A stretch of DNA of 64,000 bases from Sarcophilus harrisii (GCF_902635505.1 NC_045426.1:563295818-563359817), one strand, 5' to 3'. Shown: positions 44,025 to 54,380, counted from the stretch's first letter. Notes: generated by a model from the sequence alone, not told the origin. A program made the numbers and translations.

Positions 44025-44172
44025 TCCCACATATGTGCTTCTCCATGCATATTCCCTGGTTACATATGTTCCTGTGTGTATACTCTGTGTATTCTCTCTT
44101 AATGGTTAAGTGGTTATCTACAGGAGAGTATAATTTTAATTATAAGATTGATTTTCTTGTCATTTGTCTTAC

Positions 44173-44455
44173 CGTGGTGGCTCCATAGATAGAATTCTGG
44201 GTCTACAAGCAAGAAGACCTGAGTTAAAATCCAACCTCAGATATTTATTAGCTGTGTGACCTTGGGTATGTATGTCATTTAACTTTTGTTTGTCTAAGTT
44301 CCCTCATCTATAAAATAGGTATAATAACAATACCTACCTCCCATGGGTGTTGTAAGGCTCAAATGAGATAAAAATTGTAAAGTACTTAGCACAGTGTCTG
44401 GCATGTACTAAGTATTATATAAATATTAACTTTTATTATTATTATTATCATTAAC
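44173..44455 (+). repeat. MIR-like SINE
   Basis: A well-preserved copy: GTGGTGGCTCCATAGATAGA, TTAGCTGTGTGACCTTGGGT, CCCTCATCTATAAAATAGGT, ACCTACCTCCCATGGGTGTT, AAGTACTTAGCACAGTGTCT and GGCATGTACTAAGTATTATA, with a TTATTATTATT end. Confidence 0.9.
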
Positions 44456-44479
44456 AAATGTCTTTTGTTCTAAATTAAC

Positions 44480-44700
44480 ATTGTTGCCATTATTCAGTTG
44501 TTTGAGTCATGTCTGACTCTGAGATTTTCTTGGCAAAGATACTGGAGTAATTTGCCGTTTCCTTCTCCACGAAATTGAGGCAGAATTAAATGGCTTGTCC
44601 AAGGCCACACACCTAGTGTCTGAGGCCAGATTTGAAGTCAGTAAAATCAGTTTTCTGACTCTAGACCCAATACTCTATCCATAACTCTACCTAGCTGTCC
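44480..44700 (-). repeat. Mar1-type SINE, antisense
   Basis: TTCAGTTGTTTGAGTCATGT, GATTTTCTTGGCAAAGATAC, TTGCCGTTTCCTTCTCCACG, GTCTGAGGCCAGATTTGAAG and CCATAACTCTACCTAGCTGT. Confidence 0.88.
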
Positions 44701-44704
44701 TATT

Positions 44705-45044
44705 AATATACCCTCTGACTAACTGGTCACACTGTGAACTTGACTCATCTCAACAATGTAGTGATTCAAGGCAATTCCAATGGACTTGTGACAGAAAGTG
44801 TCATCTGCATCCAGAGAAAGAAATATGGAGAATGTGGATCAAAGCATAGTATTTTCACTTTGTTGTTGATGTTGCTGTTTGTTTGCTTGGGTTTTTTCCC
44901 CTTTTGATCTGTTTTTTTCTTGGAGAAGAAGGAAGGGTAGTAAGAGGGAGAAAATTTTGGAACATAAATTTTGCAAAGGTGAACGTTGAAAACTATCTTT
45001 GCATATACTTGGGGAAATAAAATATCATAAATAAATAAAAAGAA
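44705..45044 (+). mobile_element. L1 3' UTR fragment
   Basis: CAACAATGTAGTGATTCAAG, GCAATTCCAATGGACTTGTG, TCATCTGCATCCAGAGAAAG, ATGTTGCTGTTTGTTTGCTT, TTTTGATCTGTTTTTTTCTT, TGCAAAGGTGAACGTTGAAA and CTATCTTTGCATATACTTGG, ending AATAAAATATC. The 101-residue minus-strand frame over it is not a gene. Confidence 0.85.
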
Positions 45045-45364
45045 ACACACTAATAGGGAAATATAAACCATGGTTCCAGGTATGCCCCAAACTTCTTGAT
45101 AATGCTTAAAGGGGCATACCTGAAAGAGACCTTCAGGGATATAAATAATACTAAGTTGAATCCTATAAATTTTTCCTTATAGAACATTTGGAATGACACT
45201 CTTAAAATTTTAGTTAAATAATTAAAAGTCCAGATTCAAAATGTATAATTGTTACATGCTCCTAACATGGGAAATACTACTCAACCACACTGATGTAAAT
45301 GAACAAGTTTGTCTTTTATGGAAATAAACAGAGGATAAAGAATTGAATTGAAATTATGAGAAGG
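45045..45364. other. Unassigned sequence
   Basis: Nothing recognised. A short inverted repeat is visible: GGTATGCCCC near 45080 and GGGGCATACC near 45111. Confidence 0.4.
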
Positions 45365-45510
45365 GTGGTAGCCTAGAAAGCCTGGAGATGCGAATTCTCT
45401 TTGATTGTCACTGATTTGTTACTGATTTATGACACTAGCCAAGTCATGCAATCTTTTGTACCTTACTTTGTCCAACTGTAAAATGGAGATTAAAAATCCC
45501 TTCTCTCACC
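45365..45510 (+). repeat. MIR-like SINE fragment
   Basis: GGTAGCCTAGAAAGCCTGGA, GCCAAGTCATGCAATCTTTT and TTTGTCCAACTGTAAAATGG. Confidence 0.6.
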
Positions 45511-45606
45511 TAGCTACCAATGAAGATCATCAGAAAAAATAAGAAAATAGAGTTGACAGTACTCTGAGTTTTCAGGTAGAAAAGTGCTTAATTATTAATA
45601 GTTAAT

Positions 45607-45866
45607 GGGCAGCTAGGTGACACAGTGAATAGAGCAAGGGTATGCAGTTAGGAAGACTTGTTTTCCTTAGTCCAAATCTGGTCTCATTTATTTGTTCTGT
45701 GACCCTGCTTAAGTAGCTTAATCTTGTTTGCCTCAGTTTTCTCATCTGTAAAATGAGCTGGAAAAAGAAATGGCAGAATACTCTAGTAAATCTTTGCTGG
45801 GAAAATCCAAAATAGGGTCACAAAAGTCAGACATGACTGAAAAATGACTAAGCAACAATAACAATA
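45607..45866 (+). repeat. Mar1-type SINE, full length
   Basis: GGGCAGCTAGGTGACACAGT, GAATAGAGCAAGGGTATGCA, TTAATCTTGTTTGCCTCAGT, CATCTGTAAAATGAGCTGGA, AATAGGGTCACAAAAGTCAG and CATGACTGAAAAATGACTAA, ending in CAACAATAACAA. Confidence 0.92.
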
Positions 45867-45969
45867 ATAATAGAATGATCCTAGTTACTGCCATTGCACA
45901 AGGAAATACAAATGTTTCTTATAGTCAAAAGATTAAAGTCTCTCTATACAAAAAGATATTTCTGGAAAA

Positions 45970-46140
45970 TTTTGAATCAGAATCTCAGTACAAGGAAGAT
46001 CTGGATTTGAATCTCATCCCCATCACTATCTATGTGATCTTAGGGAAGACCTCTCCTAACCTCCATTTCTCACCTAAAAAATCAGAGTGTTGGACTGCAC
46101 AGTCTTTGAGGTCCATTTTAGCTCTCAATCTATATGATCC
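45970..46140 (+). repeat. MIR/THER1-like SINE with L3-like tail
   Basis: CAAGGAAGATCTGGATTTGA, TATGTGATCTTAGGGAAGAC, CATTTCTCACCTAAAAAATC, then TTTGAGGTCCATTTTAGCTC and CAATCTATATGATCC. A 116-residue frame at 45875-46225 spans this SINE and is a chance frame. Confidence 0.7.
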
Positions 46141-46224
46141 TCTCTGGTCTCGGCTCTTCATCTGTAAAATTAAGAGTATGGAGAAGTCCCATTCAGCTTT
46201 GGGTATTGAACCATGTGATCTATG

Positions 46225-46554
46225 ATTCAGAAGACAATTAACTGAAAAAATAGATTCCCCTCATCCTCCAAAATGGAGTTTTTGTACTCTTTGAGGGCAT
46301 GGAGAAATTCTTCTATATTAGTATTTTGTATATGGCAGGAAAATTAATACATTTCTGATATTAGATAATCTCCCAAACTAGGGGGAAAAAAATCTCATCT
46401 TGATACTAACAGTTATAAGAATTCTCTAAATGGCTGCTAGAAGATAAGCAACAGGGGAAAATAATTTTACAGAAAGAGTTTTACAGGCTACTGAGAGAAT
46501 TTACTTCCAGGAGAAATGCAATAATCTCATTGACGACTCCAAGTGTCTGGCAGT
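46225..46554. other. Unassigned sequence
   Basis: Nothing recognised. Confidence 0.35.
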
Positions 46555-46900
46555 CAATTTATTTCAATATTTATTAAGCATCTAATATGTGCAAGGCATC
46601 CTCCTTAGCACTGAGGACACAGGAATAAAAATAAACAGTGATTTGTGCCCTCGAGGAGTTTACCTGCTAGTGAGGAATCCAAACAAATAGATAGAGTGAA
46701 TATAAAATGGAAAACTGAAAATAGAAGTAAATAGGATACCAGAAAAGGCTTCCAGGCGAAGGGAACATCTGATTCACCTTGCAGGAAGCTAAGGATTGAG
46801 AACAGTGGAGTTGAGAAAGAACCTCCAGGTTCCCCCAAGGCCTGGGGGAAAGTCTGAACAGAGGCGGAGATGGAATGCCAAACTGAGTTCTGAGAAGAGC
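46555..46900 (-). mobile_element. L2 3' region, antisense
   Basis: ATATTTATTAAGCATCTAAT, GCAAGGCATCCTCCTTAGCA, TTGTGCCCTCGAGGAGTTTA and AGAAAAGGCTTCCAGGCGAA follow the antisense L2 3' UTR. The region beyond 46800 is assigned by continuity only. Confidence 0.65.
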
Positions 46901-47239
46901 CAAGTGCGTCAGTTGTTGTTATTGCTATTATTCAATAGATCAGTGATAACTCATAGGCAAAAATTGATCCACCTACAAATTCACAGATAAGCCCTACCCA
47001 AATGAAGAAAAACTTCATTCAGTGTTTAACTGACATTTAACTTTGAAAACACTACCTTTGAATCAATCAAAGTATTAAAATGAATAAAAAGAATAATATA
47101 GAGATTGAAAGCAACTAATTATATTGATAGATGTTTTAATTTGGAGGTTTCCAACTTATTAGAAGTGTTCTAAATTAAATATTCTTTAAACACTGAACTA
47201 TTTTTTCTCATTGAATTTGAGAAAGTCATATCTGCACAT
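46901..47239. other. Unassigned AT-rich sequence
   Basis: Nothing recognised. Confidence 0.35.
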
Positions 47240-47425
47240 TTGGAAATAATTCGATTTCTGTAATCATTTACTAGCTTTGTAGCCCTGGCCATCTCAAAAA
47301 ATTGTTCAGTCTCAGTTTCCCCATCTGTAAAAAAAAAAAAAAAAAAAAAGACAATGAAAACAGTTACTTGAGATAATGTGGGTACTTTACAAACTATATA
47401 AATATGATCTGTGATTATTATTAAC
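47240..47425 (+). repeat. MIR-like SINE with an A-run
   Basis: TTTACTAGCTTTGTAGCCCT, AGTCTCAGTTTCCCCATCTG, then an A22 run in place of 'TAAAATGGGGATAATAATA', then TTACTTGAGATAATGTGGGT and TACTTTACAAACTATATAAA. Confidence 0.75.
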
Positions 47426-49600
47426 ATATATATGTTAAAATTAGTATATTGGAATGTATCTGCTTGCTGTGCTTAGCAAGTATGTATATGCTTGCTAAAC
47501 CATATGCAATGCAACATTCCCAGTATTCCGTGTGAGTTGATTTCAGTAACATACATATACAAACAGCCTCCAGAGTCTTACCTAAGAGCTTGCTGATATG
47601 CTGATAGTGCCCTCAGAATTAAGTAATAATTAGAAGTGCCCTCAGAAGTTATTTTGTCCAATATGAATGAGAATCCTTTCTAATATCCTTAAAAAATAAC
47701 TTGTACTTGAGGGCCCTTTTGATCTGAGTTTCTGTGATTTTTAAATCTACTTCCCTTCTTAGCTTTGCATCTTCCACTCCTTGCTCCCAGCTTTGTGCCC
47801 TGGGACCAGAAGGTAGAACAAACCTCCCTCAATCTCCATAAATCAGATTTTGACATATAAGGACAGTCATCTTATTCTCCCTTTCCCCAGTCTTCTCTCC
47901 AGAATGCCAACTAAGTTTCTCTGTTTCATTTCTTGTAATAAGATCTAATGTAAGACTGCACATGTCTCTGACCAGTTAAGATCTTTCAAAATACAGTGAC
48001 ACTTAAGATGGTTCTGAATGCTTCTTTTACTATAATATACCGAACTTAAAGCGGATCAGCCTATTTCCCATAGGTACCTATGCGTATCTACAAAGGATCA
48101 GTTTTCCCCTATGGAATAATTACATGATTAAAAGTGTCTCGCTGCTTATTTTCTAAAGTTCACTGAAATATGTTTATTTATTTCCTTTTTTAACTTGCTA
48201 CCGATTAACTTAAAAGGCACTGACTGGATTGCCTCCCCCAATTCCTGCTCTCCTCTCTGCATGTGGTGATGGTTTAGGCAATGGAAGTCTGATTAAATCT
48301 TCACAAAACAATTATTCTATTCTCCCAATATGTACTGCAAAAATCATTGGAAGTCACTGAAAAAAAAAATTGCTGGAAATTTGGCCCTGAAAGGCTACCC
48401 TGGACAGACCATCGTGTCTGCGCCCCTACTTAGAACTTTGAGGCTAACCACAATAGTAGCAACAGTGAAGAAAAAACACAATGTAAACACAGAAAATCTC
48501 AAAATAAAATCGGCTAAACTCTCCCCCCCCCCAACATTTTAATCTCATCCCCCTTTGTATGAATGCATTTAGTGCATGCATAATCTGGTTCTAAATTTAA
48601 GATCCTTTCCCTGAAAATGCGTATCAGGACAAAGAATACTTGGCCCTAATGGGCCTTATACATAGACTGCTGCAGCAAAGCCGAATTCCAGATCTTTATT
48701 TAACAAGCATAGTTCTATTTAACAAGCATAGACCCATCTATCTAGAGGCCGAGGGGCTCAAGAAAACCACCAGCCCTATGTCTATCCAGATCAAAAACTC
48801 CCGTCGCAGGGAAATGAATCGTGAGACCGAGGCTACAAATGGGAAGATTCACAATGCTGCATTTGCGGGAGAGCTTTCCCTCTGGATCCTGCCGTGTTGA
48901 TGGATTGTGGCAGTGATATATCGGCATGTCCAAGCCCGAAATTAAGGGCGCCTCAGGGGAGGATATCAACTGACCTGTAAACTGGAACATGTGGTTTTCT
49001 TTACAAGGCTTTCACCCCACCCTGCCCCACCCCCATCTGCAAGCTCCCCACTTAACAGAAAGCGTCCTTGGTGCACAATACAAGAGGGACGCACGGGGTG
49101 GGCTAATCCTACCACTTTCCTAAACCCTGAGTTTGTTTTTCACGTCCTCAGCGAGAATTGTAATTGAGCATCGCCTTTGGTAATACTTGAGAGCTTAAAG
49201 TTTTTTGTTTTTTTTTTTCCCTTCCTTTCCAGACTTCTTCATGCAGCCAGACTCCCAAAGGATGTTTTCACAGTCCGGGGGGAGGGGAGAAGAGAGGGAA
49301 GAGAAAAAGAAGGAGAAAAGACACAATAACTCGAACCTTACGAGAAAATTTGCAATCTCCCAATAATGATGAAAACACCAAAGTGCACAGTTCTGATTAT
49401 GCCTGACAGGTTTGTCAGTAATATCAAGCTGGTATTAAAACCGAGCTAGATTTTTAGGAGATAGGAGAAAGGATATTCCTTTTTATTAACAACAGAAGTT
49501 TGGTTTTGTTTTCCTTCCTAAGAATTCACACTTATTATCAGCCGGAAAGAACCGAGGATGTATTGTGCTCTCACATTTTGTCTTTAAAATGCCAGATCTT
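47426..49600. other. Repeat-poor, more GC-rich host sequence (left part)
   Basis: Apart from simple runs, I cannot name any repeat in these ~2.2 kb, which is unusual for this window. The sequence contains scattered CpG, a perfect 14-base palindrome CATAGGTACCTATG (48069-48082), and CTGACA-GGTT-TGTCAG (49403-49418). The 86-residue frame at 48640-48900 has no recognisable domain. I read this as unique host noncoding DNA, possibly regulatory, and make no gene call. Confidence 0.45.
49403..49418. promoter_or_regulatory. Inverted TGACA/TGTCA site (TALE-homeodomain-like)
   Basis: Six-base arms CTGACA and TGTCAG around GGTT. TGACAG/CTGTCA cores are the known preference of MEIS/TGIF/PREP homeodomains, so a paired site is plausible. 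By chance such a 16-base arrangement is not rare, and there is no functional evidence. Confidence 0.25.
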
Positions 49601-49631
49601 ACTTTAAGACTAAAAACCGGTTAACTCTGTG

Positions 49632-49645
49632 ACAGCAGAGGGCGA
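49632..49645 (+). promoter_or_regulatory. CTCF-like motif
   Basis: ACAGCAGAGGGCGA agrees with the CTCF core CCASYAGRKGGCRS at 12 of 14 positions, missing only the first and last. It lies in the repeat-poor stretch, next to several CpG. Whether it is bound cannot be told from sequence. Confidence 0.5.
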
Positions 49646-50494
49646 TGTTGCTACACTTACATTAGGGATGCGAAGCCACAAGGGGGTGATGGGGGAGGGA
49701 GGAGCTGAAGGTCTGCACTCCCGGCAAAGTGTCGATTACGGCCCTCGCAGAGGACTCTTCTGCCACTAGATAGACCCCGTCAATCTGAGGCACTTTTATC
49801 CTTGGCTCCCACTGCATAGCAATAATCACCGCAAGTCCTCGGGGCAGGAAACGGGGTTAGATGACCTATTCCAAGAGGGCCTGGGGAGTTTCCTTCTGCC
49901 AGGCCACAGGGTGGGACACAGCAGGGGAAATGACCACTTCTGCCTTATCAAATTTTAAAGCTGTTTTTTGAATAGATAAAAAAAAAAGGGTGGGGGGAAG
50001 AGAATGGGAAAGGCTTAGAGAAGCTGGGGCTCATTATTCATTTGGAGGTCTGAGTGCACACACCGGGACGTTAGACTTCGGAGACTGAAGGGGTACAGAG
50101 CGGGGCCCACATCTCAAAACACCACCCTCAAGCTCTGATGCATTCTTTGGCTCGGGAAAGCTTTTGGATCTGGAATCCCCTATTAAAATGCAAATCTCCC
50201 TGAAGATAACACCTCCAGTCCTTATCAGCTAATGCTGTAGTTATCAGCCCACGTCCCAGTAAGGATTAGCAGGAATGGGGAAACCGGACAATCTACACTG
50301 GGAGGGTGAGAGTGGGAAGGAAGAGAAGGGGGAGGAGGGAGGAGGGAGCAGAAGTAAAGGGGAATACTTAAAGGGAAAACGCAGGGGAGACAAAACCAAA
50401 CATTTTCTCAAGATGGGTAGAGGTAAGGGGTTTGCCCTGTTTTCAAAAGCCAAATAATCCACATTGGCTATTTGAGCTACATGAAGTGGAATCA
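49646..50494. other. Repeat-poor, GC-richer host sequence (right part)
   Basis: Continues the repeat-poor block, with several CpG (CGATTACGGCCCTCGC near 49730, GGGACGTTAGACTTCGG near 50065) and a G/A-rich segment at 50300-50365. No frame with a known domain. Best read as candidate regulatory DNA. Confidence 0.45.
50188..50245 (+). promoter_or_regulatory. Octamer plus three GATA motifs
   Basis: Within 58 bases: a perfect POU octamer ATGCAAAT (50188-50195), AGATAA (50204-50209), CTTATC (50221-50226) and GTTATC (50240-50245). The three GATA motifs are 12-20 bases apart and two share the extension TTATCAGC. Such homotypic clustering with an octamer is typical of tissue-specific enhancers. The inference is from motifs alone. 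Confidence 0.4.
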
Positions 50495-51040
50495 CAAAAT
50501 CCTCAGACTTCTGAGCCTAAAGAATGTAGTCTACTTATGGAATAATTGTGTGGTGAGAAATGATGAGCTCAATGATTTTAGAAAAACATGGAAAAACTTT
50601 CATGAAGTGAAATGAGTAGAACCAAGACAACACCAGGTACAATAACAACATACTGTTTTAAGAACAACTTTGAGTGAATAAAATTATTTTGACCATCATC
50701 AATACCTAAATTAATCATAAAGGACATAAGAACAAGGACACTATCTGCATCCAGGGAAAGAAGTGATAAATAGAAGAACATATAGAATAATTTTACACAT
50801 ATATATTCCTAGTTGTATCTAATGATAACCATTTCTAGGATAGTGTGGGAGGGGATAAGAAAAAAAAAAGGAAAAAAGAAATTTACATAATTTTATTGTA
50901 TTTGAAAGGAATAGCAAATTGTGCTTAGTAGATTTGCAGTTTCATGTACAATCATCTTTTTTATTGTACTGTTAAGAAAATGCTTGTTTTATTCCATAAA
51001 AAATGAATTAATGTAAATAAAGAAAAAAAAAAAAAAAAAG
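50495..51040 (+). mobile_element. Old L1 3' end
   Basis: TTATGGAATAATTGTGTGGT, GAGAAATGATGAGCTCAATG, ATTTTAGAAAAACATGGAAA, CATGAAGTGAAATGAGTAGA, ACTATCTGCATCCAGGGAAA and AATGTAAATAAAG followed by A18. This is the ORF2 end and 3' UTR of an older marsupial L1 type. Confidence 0.8.
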
Positions 51041-51054
51041 AATACAGCTTGTGT

Positions 51055-51178
51055 CATTTCTCAAATGAGAACACAGATCCATACAGATACTATAATTTCC
51101 CAGAGTCACATGGTTAAAAGTAAGAAGACAGGATTCAAACTTAGGTTTCCAGCACAAATGGACTCTCCAAAATATTCA
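51055..51178 (-). repeat. MIR-like fragment, antisense
   Basis: TTTCTCAAATGAGAACACAG, TTTCCCAGAGTCACATGGTT and AGGATTCAAACTTAGGTTTC. Confidence 0.6.
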
Positions 51179-51643
51179 CAAACTCTGGGTCAGACACCAA
51201 GTGACTTTTAAGTCACATCTCTAGGTCACCACTTCAGGAAATGATGGGCAATCTGTCTGCTGTGTGGGGGCAGGGAGGTGATGAAGGCCCTTCTCTTCTA
51301 TGGAAACTTTTACTACTTCCCTGTGACAAATCTACTCTGCAGCTGCAGCTAATACTGTTCCAGTAACTTTCATTGGAGGCCAACCATACATTCCCAATGT
51401 GTCCCTATCACATCCTTTTGGGGTTATGCCATGGGCGCTGTAGCCCTGAGGGACAAAGCTCACAGTAAATAAGAGTTCTTGTCTAAAGTGTCCACCATTA
51501 TCCTACTGTAGCAAACTGTGAAGAAAATGGATAGGATACCACTGTGCCTCTAAATTCTATGGAATGGGGAGAATCAGGACCAGTATACTGTCTGACCCAG
51601 AGCTAACACATTTTTTAAAAATGTAAATAATCTGTACTTTCTC
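51179..51643. other. Unassigned sequence
   Basis: Nothing recognised. Confidence 0.35.
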
Positions 51644-51670
51644 AGGAAGGAAGGAAGGAAGGAAGGAGGA

Positions 51671-51765
<95 letters not shown>

Positions 51766-51815
51766 GGAAGGAAGGAAGGAAGGAAGGAAGGAAGGAAGGA
51801 AGGAAGGAAGGAAGG

Positions 51816-51853
<38 letters not shown>

Positions 51854-52126
51854 AAGAGAGAGGGGGAGAGAGGGAGAGAGGGAGGGAGGAAGGAAGGAAG
51901 GAAGGAAGGAAGGAAGGAAGGAAGGAAGGAAGGAAGGAAGGAAAGGAAAGAAAGGAAGGAAGGAAAAGAAAGGAAGGAAGGAAAAGAAAGGAAAGGAAGG
52001 AAGGAAGGAAAGAAGGAAGGAAGGAAGGAAGGAAGGAAGGAAGGAAGGAAGGAAGGAAGGAAGGAAGAAAGGGAGGGAGGAAAAAAGGAAGGGAGGAAGG
52101 AAGAGAGGGAGGGAGGAAAGAAAGAG
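51644..52126. repeat. 483-base uninterrupted polypurine microsatellite (GGAA/GAAA)
   Basis: Every base on the plus strand is A or G. Sub-blocks: (GGAA)n at the left edge, (GAAA)n at about 51669-51763, (GGAA)n at 51766-51818, GA dinucleotides around 51839-51860, then long (GGAA)n blocks with AAAGG variants to the end. The 198-residue minus-strand frame of Leu/Pro/Ser repeats is only this microsatellite translated. Confidence 0.98.
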
Positions 52127-52485
52127 CTCAGCCTTTGCTTTAAAAGCTTCCAAGAAGGGAAAACCTTTTGAGGTGCCCTAATCCAGCTTTTGACATTTTT
52201 AGTTTTTGTAAATTTTTCCTGAAATCAAACTTAAATTGGTTTCTTTACAACTTTCAACTTCCACCTAAAGATTCTGGTTCTGTCATTTGGAACCCAACAA
52301 ATCATTTTAATCTCTATTCTATATATAGCCTCACAAATATTTCAAAAGAACTATCAGGTCTTTTGTAGTCTTCTCTTCTCCAGGATAAACATGCCCAGTT
52401 CTCATCACCTATAAGCATTTCTTCGTCATTTAATTTTATAGGAATTGTTTTTGTGTGCTTCTCAAACTCACATTTGTACTATTTT
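52127..52485. other. Unassigned sequence
   Basis: Nothing recognised. Target region of the L1 on the right. Confidence 0.35.
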
Positions 52486-53423
52486 AAATTTTTTTTTTAT
52501 TTTTAATTTTTTTTTATTTAATAGCCTTTTATTTACAGGTTATATGTATGGGTAACTTTACAGCATTAACAATTGCCAAACCTCTTGTTCCAGTTTTTCA
52601 CCTCTTACCCCCCACCCCCTCCCCCAGATGGCAGGATGACCAGTAGATGTTAAATATATTAAAATATAAATTAGATACACAATAAGTATACATGATCAAA
52701 CTGTTATTTTGCTGTACAAAAAGAATCAGACGCTGAAATATTGTACAATTAGCTTGTGAAGTAAATAAAAAATGCAGGTGGGCAAAAATATAGGGATTGG
52801 GAATTCAATGGAGTGGTTTTTAGTCATCTCCCAGAGTTTTTTCTCTGGGAGTAGCTGGTTCAGTTCATTACTGCTCCATTGGAAATGATTTGGTTGATCC
52901 CATTGCTGAGGATGGCCAGGTCTTATCAGAACTGGTCATCATATAGTATTGTTGTTGAAGTATATAATGATCTCCTGGTCCTGCTCGTTTCATTCAGCAT
53001 CAGTTCGTGTAAGTCTCTCCAGGCCTTTCTGAAATCATCCTGTTAGTCATTTCTTACAGAACAATAATATTCCATAATATTCATATGCCACAATTTATTC
53101 AGCCATTCTCCAACTGATGGGCATCCCCTCAGTTTCCAGTTTCTAGCCACTACAAAGAGGGCTGCCATAGACATTCGTGCACATACAGGTCCCTTTCTCT
53201 TCTTTATGATCTTTTTGGGATATAAGCCCAGTAGTAACACTGCTGGATCAAAGGGTATGCACAGTTTGATAACTTTTTGAGCATAGTTCCAAATTGCTCT
53301 CCAGAATGGTTGGATTCATTCACAACTCCACCAACAATGCATCAGTGTCTCAGTTTTCCCGCATCCCCTCCAACAATCATCATTATTTTTTCCTGTCATC
53401 TTAGCCAATCTGACAGGTGTATT
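52486..53423 (-). mobile_element. 5'-truncated L1, 0.94 kb, antisense
   Basis: From a T-rich start (A-tail complement) through the 3' UTR (ATGGGTAACTTTACAGCATT, TAGATACACAATAAGTATAC, CTCTGGGAGTAGCTGGTTCA) into the ORF2 C-terminus (TTTCTTACAGAACAATAATA, TTTCTAGCCACTACAAAGAG, AAGGGTATGCACAGTTTGAT, ATTGCTCTCCAGAATGGTTG, CACCAACAATGCATCAGTGT). A 13-bp target duplication TTTGTACTATTTT lies at 52473-52485 and 53424-53436. The 65-codon frame at 53043-53240 is part of ORF2 (F-V-V-A-R-N-W-K-L). Confidence 0.92.
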
Positions 53424-53479
53424 TTTGTACTATTTTTTAATCTGTGTATATTTCCATAGGTATCCACTACAGATTGCTA

Positions 53480-53590
53480 ATTTCTTGAATGCAAGAACCT
53501 AGTCCATTTCAATCTTTGTATGTTATCCTGGACTAACACAGTTCAGCACTCATAGCAGCTTCTTAATAAATATCTGTCAAATAAAGAATC
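53480..53590 (+). mobile_element. L2 3' end
   Basis: TTTCTTGAATGCAAGAACCT, TTTCAATCTTTGTATGTTAT, CACTCATAGCAGCTTCTTAA and TAAATATCTGTCAAATAAAG follow the L2 terminus. Confidence 0.65.
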
Positions 53591-53816
53591 AAATCAATAA
53601 ATTTCTAGTTGATCATTATAGCATTTTAAGATAGTAAGATAGTTGGGGAGATGTCTTTAAGTAGTCTTAGAAGATCTGATATGTTTAAAAAATGAGTGTT
53701 AAAAATAAATAAATGAAAGAAAGAAGAGAAATAAATCCAATGTCATGTACCTATTGATAGCTTTTACTGTTACTGAGTAAAGGGATGTCTTTTCAAAAAC
53801 TGTTTCTGTTAATTTT

Positions 53817-54380
53817 TTAACCTTTTTTATCATAGGTTTTGAGAATATCAATCTTCTTCCTCTTTTTTAAAAAAGAAATGTCATAGGCTTGTGAACCCCA
53901 GTTAATTATGCTGAAAGGTATTGTAAAAGTATACATTAAAACTGGTGTTCCATAGGTGTTATTTGCTTTAGATGTGTTCTTTCTATTAAGTTTCACTAAT
54001 TTGGGGAGGCTATTCAGTCTTGTAATATGCCTCAGCTTTCTCCTTGAATGACTTATGATCAGCAAGTCTTGCCAGAAGAGAACCAAAGTATTTGTAACCA
54101 CATCTTTTGTCCATTGGTTCAGTTTGACCTCTGAATTCAAGCTCATTGGTCTCTATTCTTTCTGGACATAGTTTAAGAATATTGTACTTGCCAAATGACA
54201 TTTTCACATCATTGGAGAAAAATTCCATGAGTTGTTTAATGTGCTTTTTACTGGAATCATTTAACTTGATATCATCCATGTTTCAAGTGAAAAATGCAAT
54301 TCTTTGATATAACTCTATTTTTTTAAACTTGGAAACAATATTCATTTCTGTTTAAGAGTGATGATACTGAATTTATGACT
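53817..54380 (-). mobile_element. Reverse-transcriptase fragment of a non-L1, non-L2 LINE
   Basis: Two overlapping minus-strand frames give consecutive parts of a LINE reverse transcriptase. The upstream text S-V-S-S-L-L-N-R-N-E (about 54330-54370) resembles the 'NPLSxLLNRxGYG' segment. Then comes M-D-D-I-K-L at 54279, consistent with the (Y/F)xDD catalytic box, then M-S-F-G-K-Y-N-I-L-K-L (the 'MxFGxxKC' box) and Y-K-Y-F-G-S-L-L, the 'YKYLG' thumb start. After a frameshift: N-T-Y-G-T-P-V-L-M-Y-T-F, then I-I-N-W, matching 'NTYAxPVLxYSFGIxxW'. This motif set is typical of R4/Dong-like and related LINEs, not L1 (FADD ... SGYK) or L2 (GVPQGS). Shifts and stops show it is dead. The clade call is from memory. 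Confidence 0.65.

Noticed and set aside
45607-45680. tRNA gene in the SINE heads (this and similar copies)
   Set aside because: The heads are tRNA-derived but lack a complete cloverleaf and sit inside full SINEs with RTE-like tails.
51557-52153. Largest predicted reading frame, 198 residues
   Set aside because: It is the GGAA/GAAA microsatellite translated into Leu/Pro/Ser repeats. No start context and no family.
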